DNA from: Desulfuromonas sp.
Lineage (GTDB): Bacteria > Desulfobacterota > Desulfuromonadia > Desulfuromonadales > SZUA-401
DNA length: 8,790 bases
Reading direction: 5' to 3'
Assembly: GCA_002869605.1 (NCBI GenBank)
Contig: PKUI01000122.1
Span: forward strand, 1-8,790
Position 1 is the first letter of the stretch. Every line of letters begins with the position of its first letter. Below, in pieces: positions 1 to 6,046 of this stretch. Made by a program: the position numbers and the translations under genes. The notes beneath the pieces were generated by a model that was not told the DNA's origin, ran no database searches, and worked only from the letters and a program-made list of their open reading frames with translations.

Positions 1-1249
1 ACTCCTCTTCATTTCGCTCCAGCAGGGTGATGCGGAAGCCGAACTCCGGGGTGCAGAACGAAGAAATCGGCACCGTGCAGATCCCGGTCGAAGCAAGCAT
101 GTAGTAGACGAAGCGCTTATCGAGGGAGGTTCCCGGCTCGGCGACCAATGCCTCGACCATTTCGCGAACCTCGTTGATCTCGATCGGCAGGGTCTGCTTG
201 TGGGTCAAGGTGTTGGCCTTGAATACCACGCTCATGTAAAAGGCGCCGTTGGTGCGGTTGACCTTGATCCCGGGGACATCCTTGAGCAGGTCATAGGCGA
301 TGTTGGAAAACTTCTCGTAACGGATAATCCGCTCTTCGAGGTAGCCGGGATACTCGGGGTGGCTGAGCAGCTCGGGGATCGCCTTTTGCGGCAGCGTGGT
401 CGAACAGACCTCGACCATTTTCGAATTGAGAATACTCTGCACATACTGGGAAAACATCGGGTCCTTGTCCATGTTGTAGACCTCGATCCAGCCGCAGCGT
501 GAGCCGGGCCACGGGATCTCCTTGCTGATCCCCTTCATCGAGATGGCCGGGACGTCACCGATCAAATCGGATATCGGCTTGGTCGATTGGCCGTTGTAGA
601 CGATGTTGTGGTAGATCTCGTCGGCGATGATGAACAGGTCGTACTCCTTGGCAATCGCCACCATCTCCTTGAGAATCCGCTCCGGGTAAACGGCACCTGT
701 CGGGTTGTCAGGGTTGATGATCAGGATGCCACAGATCGCCGGGTTGTACTTGATCGAAAGGCGCAGGTCATCCATGTCGGGGTACCAGTGATTGTCCGGG
801 TCGAGGCGGTAGGAGACCGGGCGTTGTCCGGCATGGGCGGCTTCGGCTGAGGAGTGGGTCGAATAGGTCGGCGAGGGTCCGATGACGCGTGCCTCGCGAC
901 GCAGGAAGCCGTAGACCTTCTGGATGGCGTCGCCGAGGCCGTTGAAGAAGATGATATCTTCTGCCGTAATCTGGGCCTTGCCCCGCATGTTGGTCTGCTT
1001 GGCGAGAAACTCGCGGGTCTCCAGTACCCCCTTGGTGGCGCAGTAGCCATAGCTGCAGTCCTTCATCACCAGGTTGGCAACGATCTTCTTCATCCAGTCG
1101 GGGATCACCTCCCCTTTGGCGATCGGGTCGCCGATGTTCTCCATGTTGGTTTTGATGCCAAGCTTTTTCAGCTTGTCAGCAATTTCGACAATGGCGCGAA
1201 TCTCGTAGGTGAGTTCGCCGGCACCGATATGGACGATATTGTTACGCAT
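1..1249 (-). CDS. PLP-dependent class I/II aminotransferase, C-terminus cut by window edge
   Basis: A cytosolic enzyme that moves amino groups between an amino acid and a 2-oxo acid using pyridoxal phosphate. The frame is open for 416 codons from the ATG to the edge; the family is usually about 400-440 residues, so only a short tail is missing. Fold-type I landmarks are in order: NPDNPTG (179-185), ADEIY with D210 (pyridine nitrogen contact) and Y213, the Schiff-base lysine K243 in SKEIPWPGSRCGW, and the carboxylate-binding arginine R406 in FGFRIT. The start MRNNIVHIG is supported by AAGGAAGG eight bases upstream. The gene follows a short ORF and a terminator hairpin that may control it (1275-1361). 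Substrate cannot be told from sequence: aspartate, alanine or aromatic aminotransferases are all possible. The family call is secure; the specificity is open. Confidence 0.93.
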   Translation of the reverse strand, partial: MRNNIVHIGAGELTYEIRAIVEIADKLKKLGIKTNMENIGDPIAKGEVIPDWMKKIVANLVMKDCSYGYCATKGVLETREFLAKQTNMRGKAQITAEDIIFFNGLGDAIQKVYGFLRREARVIGPSPTYSTHSSAEAAHAGQRPVSYRLDPDNHWYPDMDDLRLSIKYNPAICGILIINPDNPTGAVYPERILKEMVAIAKEYDLFIIADEIYHNIVYNGQSTKPISDLIGDVPAISMKGISKEIPWPGSRCGWIEVYNMDKDPMFSQYVQSILNSKMVEVCSTTLPQKAIPELLSHPEYPGYLEERIIRYEKFSNIAYDLLKDVPGIKVNRTNGAFYMSVVFKANTLTHKQTLPIEINEVREMVEALVAEPGTSLDKRFVYYMLASTGICTVPISSFCTPEFGFRITLLERNEEE

Positions 1250-1274
1250 GGTTGGAACCTTCCTTCAGGGTTTT

Positions 1275-1312
1275 AAATATGAAAAGGCCATGAGCGTGAG
1301 CCCATGGCCTTT
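1275..1312 (-). terminator. Rho-independent terminator ahead of the aminotransferase
   Basis: Read on the minus strand, AAAGGCCATG pairs perfectly with CATGGCCTTT (10 base pairs, plus strand 1303-1312 with 1283-1292). Two further inner pairs around a short loop are possible. The stem is followed by TTTTCATATTT, an interrupted U tract. It lies 22 bases after the stop of the short ORF and 33 bases before the aminotransferase ATG. It could simply end transcription of the protease or the short ORF. Its position directly before a structural gene also fits an attenuator. Confidence 0.75.
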
Positions 1313-1361
1313 GGATATCTGGCATGATGGTATGTCAGTATAATCCTCCAAGGCTATGGGC
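1283..1361 (-). promoter_or_regulatory. Candidate transcription attenuator (antiterminator/terminator switch)
   Basis: Three segments on the minus-strand transcript can pair in two exclusive ways. Segment A (plus 1350-1361) reads GCCCATAGCCTT in the RNA sense. Segment B (1300-1311) reads AAGGCCATGGGC. A and B are complementary at 11 of 12 positions, with one A-C mismatch. Segment C (1283-1292) pairs with B to make the terminator. A is also codons 29-32 of the short ORF, so a ribosome finishing that ORF would hinder A:B and favour termination, whereas one stalled earlier would leave A free to open the terminator. This geometry is seen in the sequence; the function is inferred. No T-box consensus is visible. 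Confidence 0.45.
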
Positions 1362-1445
1362 CTCAATCAGACACGCGGCGGCCGCCGCGCTCATTGCTCG
1401 CGCGTTCGCGTTGGCTGCCTGGATGTTTGTTTGCTGCAGATACAT
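1335..1445 (-). CDS. Putative 36-residue Ala-rich leader peptide or small protein
   Basis: An unrecognised short ORF between the protease and the aminotransferase. Translation from ATG at 1445 gives 36 residues, beginning MYLQQTNIQA and ending AHSLGGLY, then TGA. AAGGA (1455-1459) sits nine bases before this ATG, an ideal spacing. An in-frame ATG at 1454 would give 39 residues but directly abuts that SD, so the downstream start is preferred. Eleven residues are alanine, including five in a row at 20-24. The Ala run is encoded by a 16-base perfect palindrome (1374-1389) that could fold as a GC hairpin. There is no clear signal peptide or transmembrane segment. A promoter candidate lies upstream and a terminator downstream. 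Possible roles are an attenuator leader peptide, a free-standing small protein, or chance coding in GC-rich sequence. Confidence 0.45.
   Translation of the reverse strand: MYLQQTNIQAANANARAMSAAAAACLIEAHSLGGLY
1374..1389. repeat. 16-bp perfect GC-only palindrome
   Basis: CGCGGCGGCCGCCGCG is its own reverse complement. As RNA it can form a 6-bp stem with a GGCC tetraloop. It coincides with the five consecutive Ala codons of the short ORF, so it may be a by-product of Ala codon use, a ribosome- or polymerase-pausing hairpin, or a protein-binding site. Confidence 0.6.
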
Positions 1446-1471
1446 GCTGTCCATTCCTTGGTGTTTAGCTG

Positions 1472-1500
1472 GTGTTATCACAGCAGGTGAGTCGTGTCAA
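1472..1500 (-). promoter_or_regulatory. Candidate sigma-70 promoter for the short ORF/aminotransferase
   Basis: A perfect TTGACA (-35, plus 1495-1500) begins nine bases downstream of the protease stop codon. Two -10 choices exist: GATAAC (1474-1479) with an extended TG motif and a 15-bp spacer, or TAACAC (1472-1477) with a 17-bp spacer. Either would start RNA shortly before the short ORF's ribosome binding site. The -35 is strong; the -10 is mediocre. Confidence 0.45.
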
Positions 1501-1508
1501 GCCTGCCA

Positions 1509-3620
1509 TCAGGAGCCGTTGGCGGTTTGCGGATAGTCGTGCTGCGTTTTCGGAGCGCTGATGCGGATGATGTCGTTGAGCAGCGCTTCTGCCTCGATGA
1601 ACACAGCGTCGTCGTCGAGCTGCGCAATCCAGGCTTCAGAGTCCTTATCGTCGTCTGTGCTGTCACTGCCGTGGACATTGAGGTCACGCAGGCTGCTGAG
1701 CTTTTCGCGTTCCTGGCGTGCTGTGCTGATTTGCAGAGGAATCTGGGTGATGTCGCTGCGCTCCTTGAGCAGGCTGGCCTGCGCACGAACCTCAGCAAAC
1801 AGAGAACTGTCCTGCTGGCGCTGAAGGCTGAGTTTGCGTAGCAGGCTGCGGTCAGGAAGCTTATCCTTCCAGGTAGAGTACGAGGTCTTGGCGATGGTGT
1901 CCCACGGCAGGGCATGGTCAAGGAAGCTTTCGCCGGTTTCAAGATGTTGCTGCCGGTCGGGCAAAATTATGTCTGGAATGACGCCGCGTGACTGGGTCGA
2001 TTCGCCGCTGATGCGGTAGAACTTTTGAATGGTGACCATCAGGGCCCCGAGCGGCAGGTACTTTTGCATGTTGCGGAACGGCAGGTGACGATCCAAATCG
2101 ACGACCGCCTGAACGGTTCCCTTGCCGTGGGTGTGGTCGCTGCCGATGATCAGAGCGCGATTGTAGTCCTGGAGCGCGCCGGCGAGAATCTCCGAGGCCG
2201 AGGCGCTGAAGCGGTTGACCAGCACCACCATCGGTCCGCCGTAAACGATCTCGCCGTCGGTATCACTCAGGGTCTTGACCGAGCCGTCGCCGTTGCGCAC
2301 TTGGACGACCGGGCCCTGGGATATGAACAGCCCGGCGATCGACACGGCATCGGTCAAGGCGCCGCCGCCGTTGTTGCGCAGATCGAGGATCAGCCCGTCG
2401 AGAGGTGCCTCGCGGGTCAGCGCGGCGAGTTCGGCGCGCATGTCGGCGGTGGAGTTACGTCCCTCGCCGAACTGCGAGAAATCGCGGTAGAAGGTCGGTA
2501 TCTTGATGTAGCCAAAGTGTTTATCGGGGTCACCGGAATCGAGCAGGGTCCCCTTGACAAAGGTTTCTTCGATCTGCACCACGTCGCGCACGATCGAGAC
2601 CAGGGTATGGCGTCCGTCCGGTTTGCGCACCGAAAGGCGTACCGTACTTCCCTTGGGGCCACGGATCAGCTCGACGGCGTCACGCAGACGCATGTTGGTG
2701 ATATCAACCGGCTCTTCGTCTCCCTGAGCTACCTCGAGAATCAGGTCCTCGGCGGACAGTTCCCCTTGCCGGCTGGCGGCACCACCCGGGATGATCGACA
2801 CCACCTTGATGTAGCCGTCCTCTTCGCGCAGGGTTGCCCCGATGCCTTCGAGACTGCCGCGCATGTGGATGTCAAAATCCTCTTTCTGGCGGGGCGGGAG
2901 GTAGTTGGTGTGCGGGTCGAAGGCCAGGGTGACGGTGGCCAGGAAGTGGTTGTAGTGGTCCTGATCAGTCTCGTCAAGCAGGCGCTCGAAGTAGCCTTTA
3001 ATGGTACGACCGACCTTCTCGCGGGATTCGCTCTCGAGGGCACTTTTCTGCTCCGTGGAGACATCTCCCTGCTGCTCGGCCTCCTCGAGCTTGTCGAGGT
3101 AGCGGTTGAGGGTTTGCAGTTTAAGGGCCTTGCGCCAGCGTTCGAGTATTTCGGCGCTGGTTTTGCAGAAATCGAGTTTTTCGGGGTCACTTTCGAAGGT
3201 CTCGTCGCGGGTGAAGTCGAAGGGGGCGGCGAGCAGGTCGAGGATCAGCGGGCGGATCTGGCGGATGCGCTGGTGCAGGGTTCTGCGCGCTGTTTCAGGG
3301 AGCCTGAGCTGGCCATCCTGAAAGTCTTTACTCAGGGATGCGGAAAGCAGTTTGAGTCGTGCGACGTCGTCCTGCAGCAGCAAACGCTTTTGCGGGTCGA
3401 GCTGCTCGAGATACAGGGAGAAGATATCGTGAGCCAGGGCGTCGTCGAAGGGACGTGGCTGATAGTGGTTGTTGCTGAGCTGCTGACGCAGGATGTAACT
3501 GAGCAGCTTGGCACGCCCACTGTCGACGTCGCTGTCGTTGGCCCCCAGATAAGCGGCACTGGAGAGGCCGATGACGACAAACAGTAACAGCACCAGGGAA
3601 CGTTTGAACCAGATACGCAT
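1509..3620 (-). CDS. prc: Carboxy-terminal (tail-specific) processing protease, S41 family
   Basis: A periplasmic serine protease that degrades or trims proteins at exposed C-termini and is tied to envelope quality control and peptidoglycan-enzyme turnover. At 703 residues it is of the long Tsp type (E. coli Prc is about 680), not the short CtpA type. An N-terminal hydrophobic stretch (about 6-27) after MRIWFKR is a signal sequence or anchor. A helical N-domain follows, then a PDZ domain (about 254-334, GSLEGIGATL onward) and the S41 core with LDLRNNGGG (412-420). The nucleophile is S474 in FSASASE and the general base K500 in HGKGTVQ. The C-terminal region (about 555-690) matches the Tsp C-terminal domain by position. 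The S-to-K spacing is 26 residues, one more than I recall for E. coli (25). The SD is weak (GGAT about ten bases upstream). The gene has its own candidate promoter and may also be read from pilT. Confidence 0.95.
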   Translation of the reverse strand: MRIWFKRSLVLLLFVVIGLSSAAYLGANDSDVDSGRAKLLSYILRQQLSNNHYQPRPFDDALAHDIFSLYLEQLDPQKRLLLQDDVARLKLLSASLSKDFQDGQLRLPETARRTLHQRIRQIRPLILDLLAAPFDFTRDETFESDPEKLDFCKTSAEILERWRKALKLQTLNRYLDKLEEAEQQGDVSTEQKSALESESREKVGRTIKGYFERLLDETDQDHYNHFLATVTLAFDPHTNYLPPRQKEDFDIHMRGSLEGIGATLREEDGYIKVVSIIPGGAASRQGELSAEDLILEVAQGDEEPVDITNMRLRDAVELIRGPKGSTVRLSVRKPDGRHTLVSIVRDVVQIEETFVKGTLLDSGDPDKHFGYIKIPTFYRDFSQFGEGRNSTADMRAELAALTREAPLDGLILDLRNNGGGALTDAVSIAGLFISQGPVVQVRNGDGSVKTLSDTDGEIVYGGPMVVLVNRFSASASEILAGALQDYNRALIIGSDHTHGKGTVQAVVDLDRHLPFRNMQKYLPLGALMVTIQKFYRISGESTQSRGVIPDIILPDRQQHLETGESFLDHALPWDTIAKTSYSTWKDKLPDRSLLRKLSLQRQQDSSLFAEVRAQASLLKERSDITQIPLQISTARQEREKLSSLRDLNVHGSDSTDDDKDSEAWIAQLDDDAVFIEAEALLNDIIRISAPKTQHDYPQTANGS

Positions 3621-3668
3621 GGGATAGGATCCGTTCGGGAAATTGATCGGGAATAACTCAGAAGGTCT

Positions 3669-3698
3669 AATGTATCATGGTTAGCAGTTCAATGGCAA
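3669..3698 (-). promoter_or_regulatory. Candidate sigma-70 promoter for prc
   Basis: TTGCCA (-35, five of six consensus bases, plus 3693-3698) is followed after 18 bases by TACATT (-10, four of six, plus 3669-3674). A start near 3662 would give a 5' leader of about 40 bases. It sits in the 92-base gap between the duplicated-domain gene and prc, where I see no terminator hairpin, so read-through from pilT is also possible. Confidence 0.4.
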
Positions 3699-3712
3699 AA
3701 AGGGGTGTGAAA

Positions 3713-4162
3713 TTAATCCAGCACGCAGACCACGAAGCAGCGGTTCAGGTAGAGGACCTGGTCGCCGACGATGAAGCGCAAAAACCCCTGGGAGCGGTTC
3801 ATGAAGTCCTTGACGCGGCGGCCCCCCTCCGGAAGATTGACGTAGACTTCGGCGTCAATGCTTTTCCCGAGCACGGTCTGGACTGTAACGCGGTAGTGCT
3901 CACCCAGAGTCATCAACTCATCGAGTTCGATGTCTGCGGCGACCTGGGCAGAAACCAGCTGTTGCAGGTGGATCAGCATCATCCCTTCATCGGTCTTGAT
4001 CGGAATGAACGGTTCGTCGCTGTTGAGCAGCTCCCCGACCCGTTGCGGACCGGAATGGAGGGCACCGTAAAGGTCGAGAAATACCTCCCCCCAGACTTCG
4101 CGACCGTCGCTGAGACTGAAGAGTACATTGCAGGTTTCCTTGGAGATACGTTGGCTATCCAT
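3713..4162 (-). CDS. Uncharacterised protein with two tandem related halves, downstream of pilT
   Basis: I do not recognise a named gene. The 149-residue product has no signal peptide, membrane segment or catalytic motif and should be cytosolic. It is an internal duplication: the first half (about 5-75) and second half (about 84-149) share the pattern G[RK]..., [GA]EV[FY][LV][DN]L, then G...[QR]RV..[LF][LM]N and a following hydrophobic strand-rich stretch. Compare GEVFLDLYG...QRVGELLNSDEPF with AEVYVNLPEGGRRVKDFMNRSQGF. The alternating hydrophobic pattern suggests beta-rich modules; it resembles small DUF modules of the DUF6812 type, from memory and unverified. It starts 15 bases after the pilT stop with GAGG six bases before the ATG, so it is probably co-transcribed with pilT. 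A pilus-related role is inferred only from that position. Confidence 0.85.
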   Translation of the reverse strand: MDSQRISKETCNVLFSLSDGREVWGEVFLDLYGALHSGPQRVGELLNSDEPFIPIKTDEGMMLIHLQQLVSAQVAADIELDELMTLGEHYRVTVQTVLGKSIDAEVYVNLPEGGRRVKDFMNRSQGFLRFIVGDQVLYLNRCFVVCVLD

Positions 4163-4177
4163 GAGTGCCTCGCACGC

Positions 4178-5233
4178 TTAGTTTTTGGGGGCCTGGAACA
4201 GGGCCTTGTTGGCCGCGAAGCGGTACGCCTCGTCGGGGCTGATCTTCTTGGCGGTGAGCAGCGCCTGCAACGCCTGGTCCATGAGCTGCATACCCTCTCC
4301 CTTGGCGGTCTGGATGATGCTCGGGATCTGGAAGGTTTTGGCCTCGCGGATCAGGTTGGAGATGGCGGTGGTGACGATCATGATCTCCAGCGCCGCAGCG
4401 CGTTTGCCGTCGACGGTGCGGCACAGCTGCTGGGCGACCACACCTTTGAGCGATTCGGCGAGCATGGCACGGATCTGTTCCTGCTGCTCCTGGGGGAAGA
4501 CGTTGATGATGCGGTCGATGGTCTTCGCGGCGCTGTTGGTGTGCAGCGTGCCGAACACCAGGTGGCCGGTTTCGGCCGCGGTGATCGCCAGCTCGATGGT
4601 TTCGAGGTCGCGCATCTCGCCGACCAGGATGATGTCGGGGTCTTCACGCAGCGAGGCTTTCAGTGCGTTGGCAAACGACTTGGTGTGCCTGCCGACCTCG
4701 CGCTGGTTGATCAGGCTTTTCTGGCTCTGATGCACGAACTCGACCGGGTCTTCGACGGTGAGGATATGTTCCTTGCGGTTGCGGTTGATGTAGTCGATCA
4801 TTGCCGCGAGGGTGGTCGACTTGCCGCTACCGGTCGGGCCGGTGACCAGAATCAGCCCCTTCTTGTAGTTGGTCAACTTGAGAATGGTATCGGGCAGCCC
4901 GAGCTGTTCGACGGTAAGAATCTCCGAAGGGATGATTCGGAACACCGCGCTGACGCCGAGACGGCCGACGAAGATATTGGCGCGAAAACGCGCCTTGAGA
5001 GCCGGTACCTCGTAGGCGAAGTCGAGATCGAGGGTGTTCTCGAACTTGGAGCGTTGCCCTTCGTTCATGATCTCGTAGACCAGCCCCTTGATCTGATCGT
5101 GGCTGAGGCGCTGTTGCATGACCGGGGTCAATTCCCCGGAGATTCTGATCAGTGGGGGGTTCTGTGGGGAGAGGTGCAGGTCGGAGCCACCGTTCTCCTT
5201 GAGCATCTTGAAAAGACCGTCAATTTTAGGCAT
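4178..5233 (-). CDS. pilT: Type IV pilus retraction ATPase PilT
   Basis: A hexameric cytoplasmic motor of the secretion-ATPase (GspE/PilT) superfamily that depolymerises type IV pili for twitching and surface behaviour. The 351-residue product has the usual PilT length (about 345-370). An N-terminal PAS-like domain (about 1-100) precedes the RecA-like core: Walker A GPTGSGKST (132-140), Asp box TVEDPVE (159-165), Walker B IILVGEMRD (201-209, catalytic E206), His box GTLHTNSA (228-235), and the C-terminal AISNLIRE (290-297), a variant of the PilT signature AIRNLIRE. The start MPKIDGLFKML is chosen because GGAGG lies ten bases upstream. An in-frame ATG at 5383 would add 50 residues with no SD and no family resemblance. 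Genomes of this group often carry several pilT paralogues, so this may be PilT or a close PilT-like paralogue. Confidence 0.95.
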   Translation of the reverse strand: MPKIDGLFKMLKENGGSDLHLSPQNPPLIRISGELTPVMQQRLSHDQIKGLVYEIMNEGQRSKFENTLDLDFAYEVPALKARFRANIFVGRLGVSAVFRIIPSEILTVEQLGLPDTILKLTNYKKGLILVTGPTGSGKSTTLAAMIDYINRNRKEHILTVEDPVEFVHQSQKSLINQREVGRHTKSFANALKASLREDPDIILVGEMRDLETIELAITAAETGHLVFGTLHTNSAAKTIDRIINVFPQEQQEQIRAMLAESLKGVVAQQLCRTVDGKRAAALEIMIVTTAISNLIREAKTFQIPSIIQTAKGEGMQLMDQALQALLTAKKISPDEAYRFAANKALFQAPKN

Positions 5234-5355
5234 GGTTAGGCAGCCTCCATCGGGCGCAGGTTCTTTAATGGAACAAAGCAGTTTATGCAGGGAGTGTGCC
5301 CGCAGATCGAAAGGCTTTAATCTGGGGGGGATTGGGTCGAGATGGCGCTCCTTAG

Positions 5356-5383
5356 ATTGTATTTGGACAAAAGCTTGCCGCAA
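5356..5383 (-). promoter_or_regulatory. Candidate promoter for pilT
   Basis: TACAAT (-10, five of six, plus 5356-5361) is preceded after 16 bases by TTGCGG (-35, plus 5378-5383, three of six). A start near 5349 implies a leader of about 115 bases before the pilT ATG. I looked for a cyclic-di-GMP (GEMM) riboswitch core in that leader and did not see one. A weak -35 would fit activator control. Confidence 0.35.
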
Positions 5384-5430
5384 TCAATGACAATATTAAG
5401 TCACTTCAGCCGACTATTTAGTTACGATAG

Positions 5431-5436
5431 CATAAT
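5431..5436 (+). promoter_or_regulatory. Possible -10 element for pncA
   Basis: CATAAT matches five of six bases of the -10 consensus and would start RNA near 5443, about 20 bases before the pncA ATG. No convincing -35 is seen at the right distance. With the pilT promoter, it makes the 229-base gap 5234-5462 a divergent control region. Confidence 0.3.
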
Positions 5437-5462
5437 ATGGATCAATCTCACAGGGGGTAGAT

Positions 5463-6035
5463 ATGGGAGAACAGGGGATAGATTTTCTGGCCGGCGACGC
5501 GCTGTTGCTGGTCGATGTGCAGATTGACTTTTGCCCGGGCGGGAAACTGCCGATTTCCGAGGGGGACCGGGTGGTCCCGTTTCTCAACGATTGCATCGAG
5601 GCGGCGGAAAAGGCCGGGATCCCGATTATTGCGAGCCGAGACTGGCACCCGCGTGAGCACCCGAGCTTTCTCGAACAGGGGGGCGACTGGCCGACGCACT
5701 GTGTGCAGGACACGGCTGGTGCGGCATTTCATCCCGATCTGCGTATCCCTGAAGAGGCGGTGGTGCTGTGCAAGGGGACCCGTTTCGACCAGGATCAACT
5801 CAATGCCTTTGACCAGACCGGGCTCGAGGTGTTTCTGAGGGAGCTCGGTGTACGACGTCTGTGGGTTGCCGGACTGGCCCTCGATGTTTGTGTGCTGCTG
5901 AGTGTCGAAGGGGCCCGCGAACATGGCTTCGATGTCGAGGTGCTGCTGGGAGGGTGTCGCCCGGTGACCGAAGAGGGGGGGCTGGAAGCGCAGGCGCGCA
6001 TGCAGCTCGCCGGCGCCCATCTGCATCGTGGCTAG
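5463..6035 (+). CDS. pncA: Nicotinamidase (isochorismatase-fold hydrolase)
   Basis: A cytosolic amidase converting nicotinamide to nicotinate and ammonia for NAD salvage (Preiss-Handler route). The 190-residue product is close to the usual PncA length (about 186-213). The catalytic triad is visible: D18 in LLVDVQIDFCPGG, K104 in VLCKGTRFDQD, and nucleophile C143 in GLALDVCV. Metal-site residues are D60 and H62 (SRDWH), H66 (REHPSF) and H79 in GGDWPTHCVQDT, followed by FHPDL. Together these separate nicotinamidase from generic isochorismatase-like hydrolases. GLALDVCV replaces the bacterial GVATDxCV form and, from memory, is like eukaryotic-type nicotinamidases. The start has GGGGG about six bases upstream. 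The gene is divergent from pilT and converges on the helicase gene. The enzyme may also deamidate pyrazinamide, as family members do. Confidence 0.93.
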   Translation: MGEQGIDFLAGDALLLVDVQIDFCPGGKLPISEGDRVVPFLNDCIEAAEKAGIPIIASRDWHPREHPSFLEQGGDWPTHCVQDTAGAAFHPDLRIPEEAVVLCKGTRFDQDQLNAFDQTGLEVFLRELGVRRLWVAGLALDVCVLLSVEGAREHGFDVEVLLGGCRPVTEEGGLEAQARMQLAGAHLHRG

Positions 6036-6046
6036 CACGAGTCGCG

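Noticed and set aside
1243..1323. A 26-codon minus-strand ORF from ATG 1323 through the terminator, overlapping the aminotransferase start
   Set aside because: The nearest SD-like GGAGG is 19 bases upstream of its ATG, too far, and translation through the hairpin would conflict with a terminator. Coupled translation is possible but unsupported.
1324..1536. A 70-codon plus-strand ORF over the intergenic region
   Set aside because: No SD, it runs into the antisense of prc, and it mirrors the better supported minus-strand short ORF.
2025..3587. A 520-codon open frame on the plus strand, antisense to prc
   Set aside because: The minus-strand frame encodes a full Prc with catalytic residues; the antisense frame is a by-product of its codon bias, and its translation shows no recognisable motif.
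3677..5239. A second 520-codon plus-strand open frame, antisense to pilT and its neighbour, identical in length to the one at 2025-3587
   Set aside because: The equal length looked odd, but the frame spans two clear minus-strand genes and the gap between them. The match is coincidence and the translation resembles nothing.
5234..5355. A cyclic-di-GMP riboswitch in the pilT leader
   Set aside because: I looked because such switches are common near motility genes in this group, but the conserved GEMM core motifs are not present.
5234..5383. An N-terminal 50-residue extension of PilT from ATG 5383
   Set aside because: No SD, the extension would include the candidate promoter-proximal leader, and PilT proteins normally begin near MPKIDGLFKML, which has GGAGG at good spacing.
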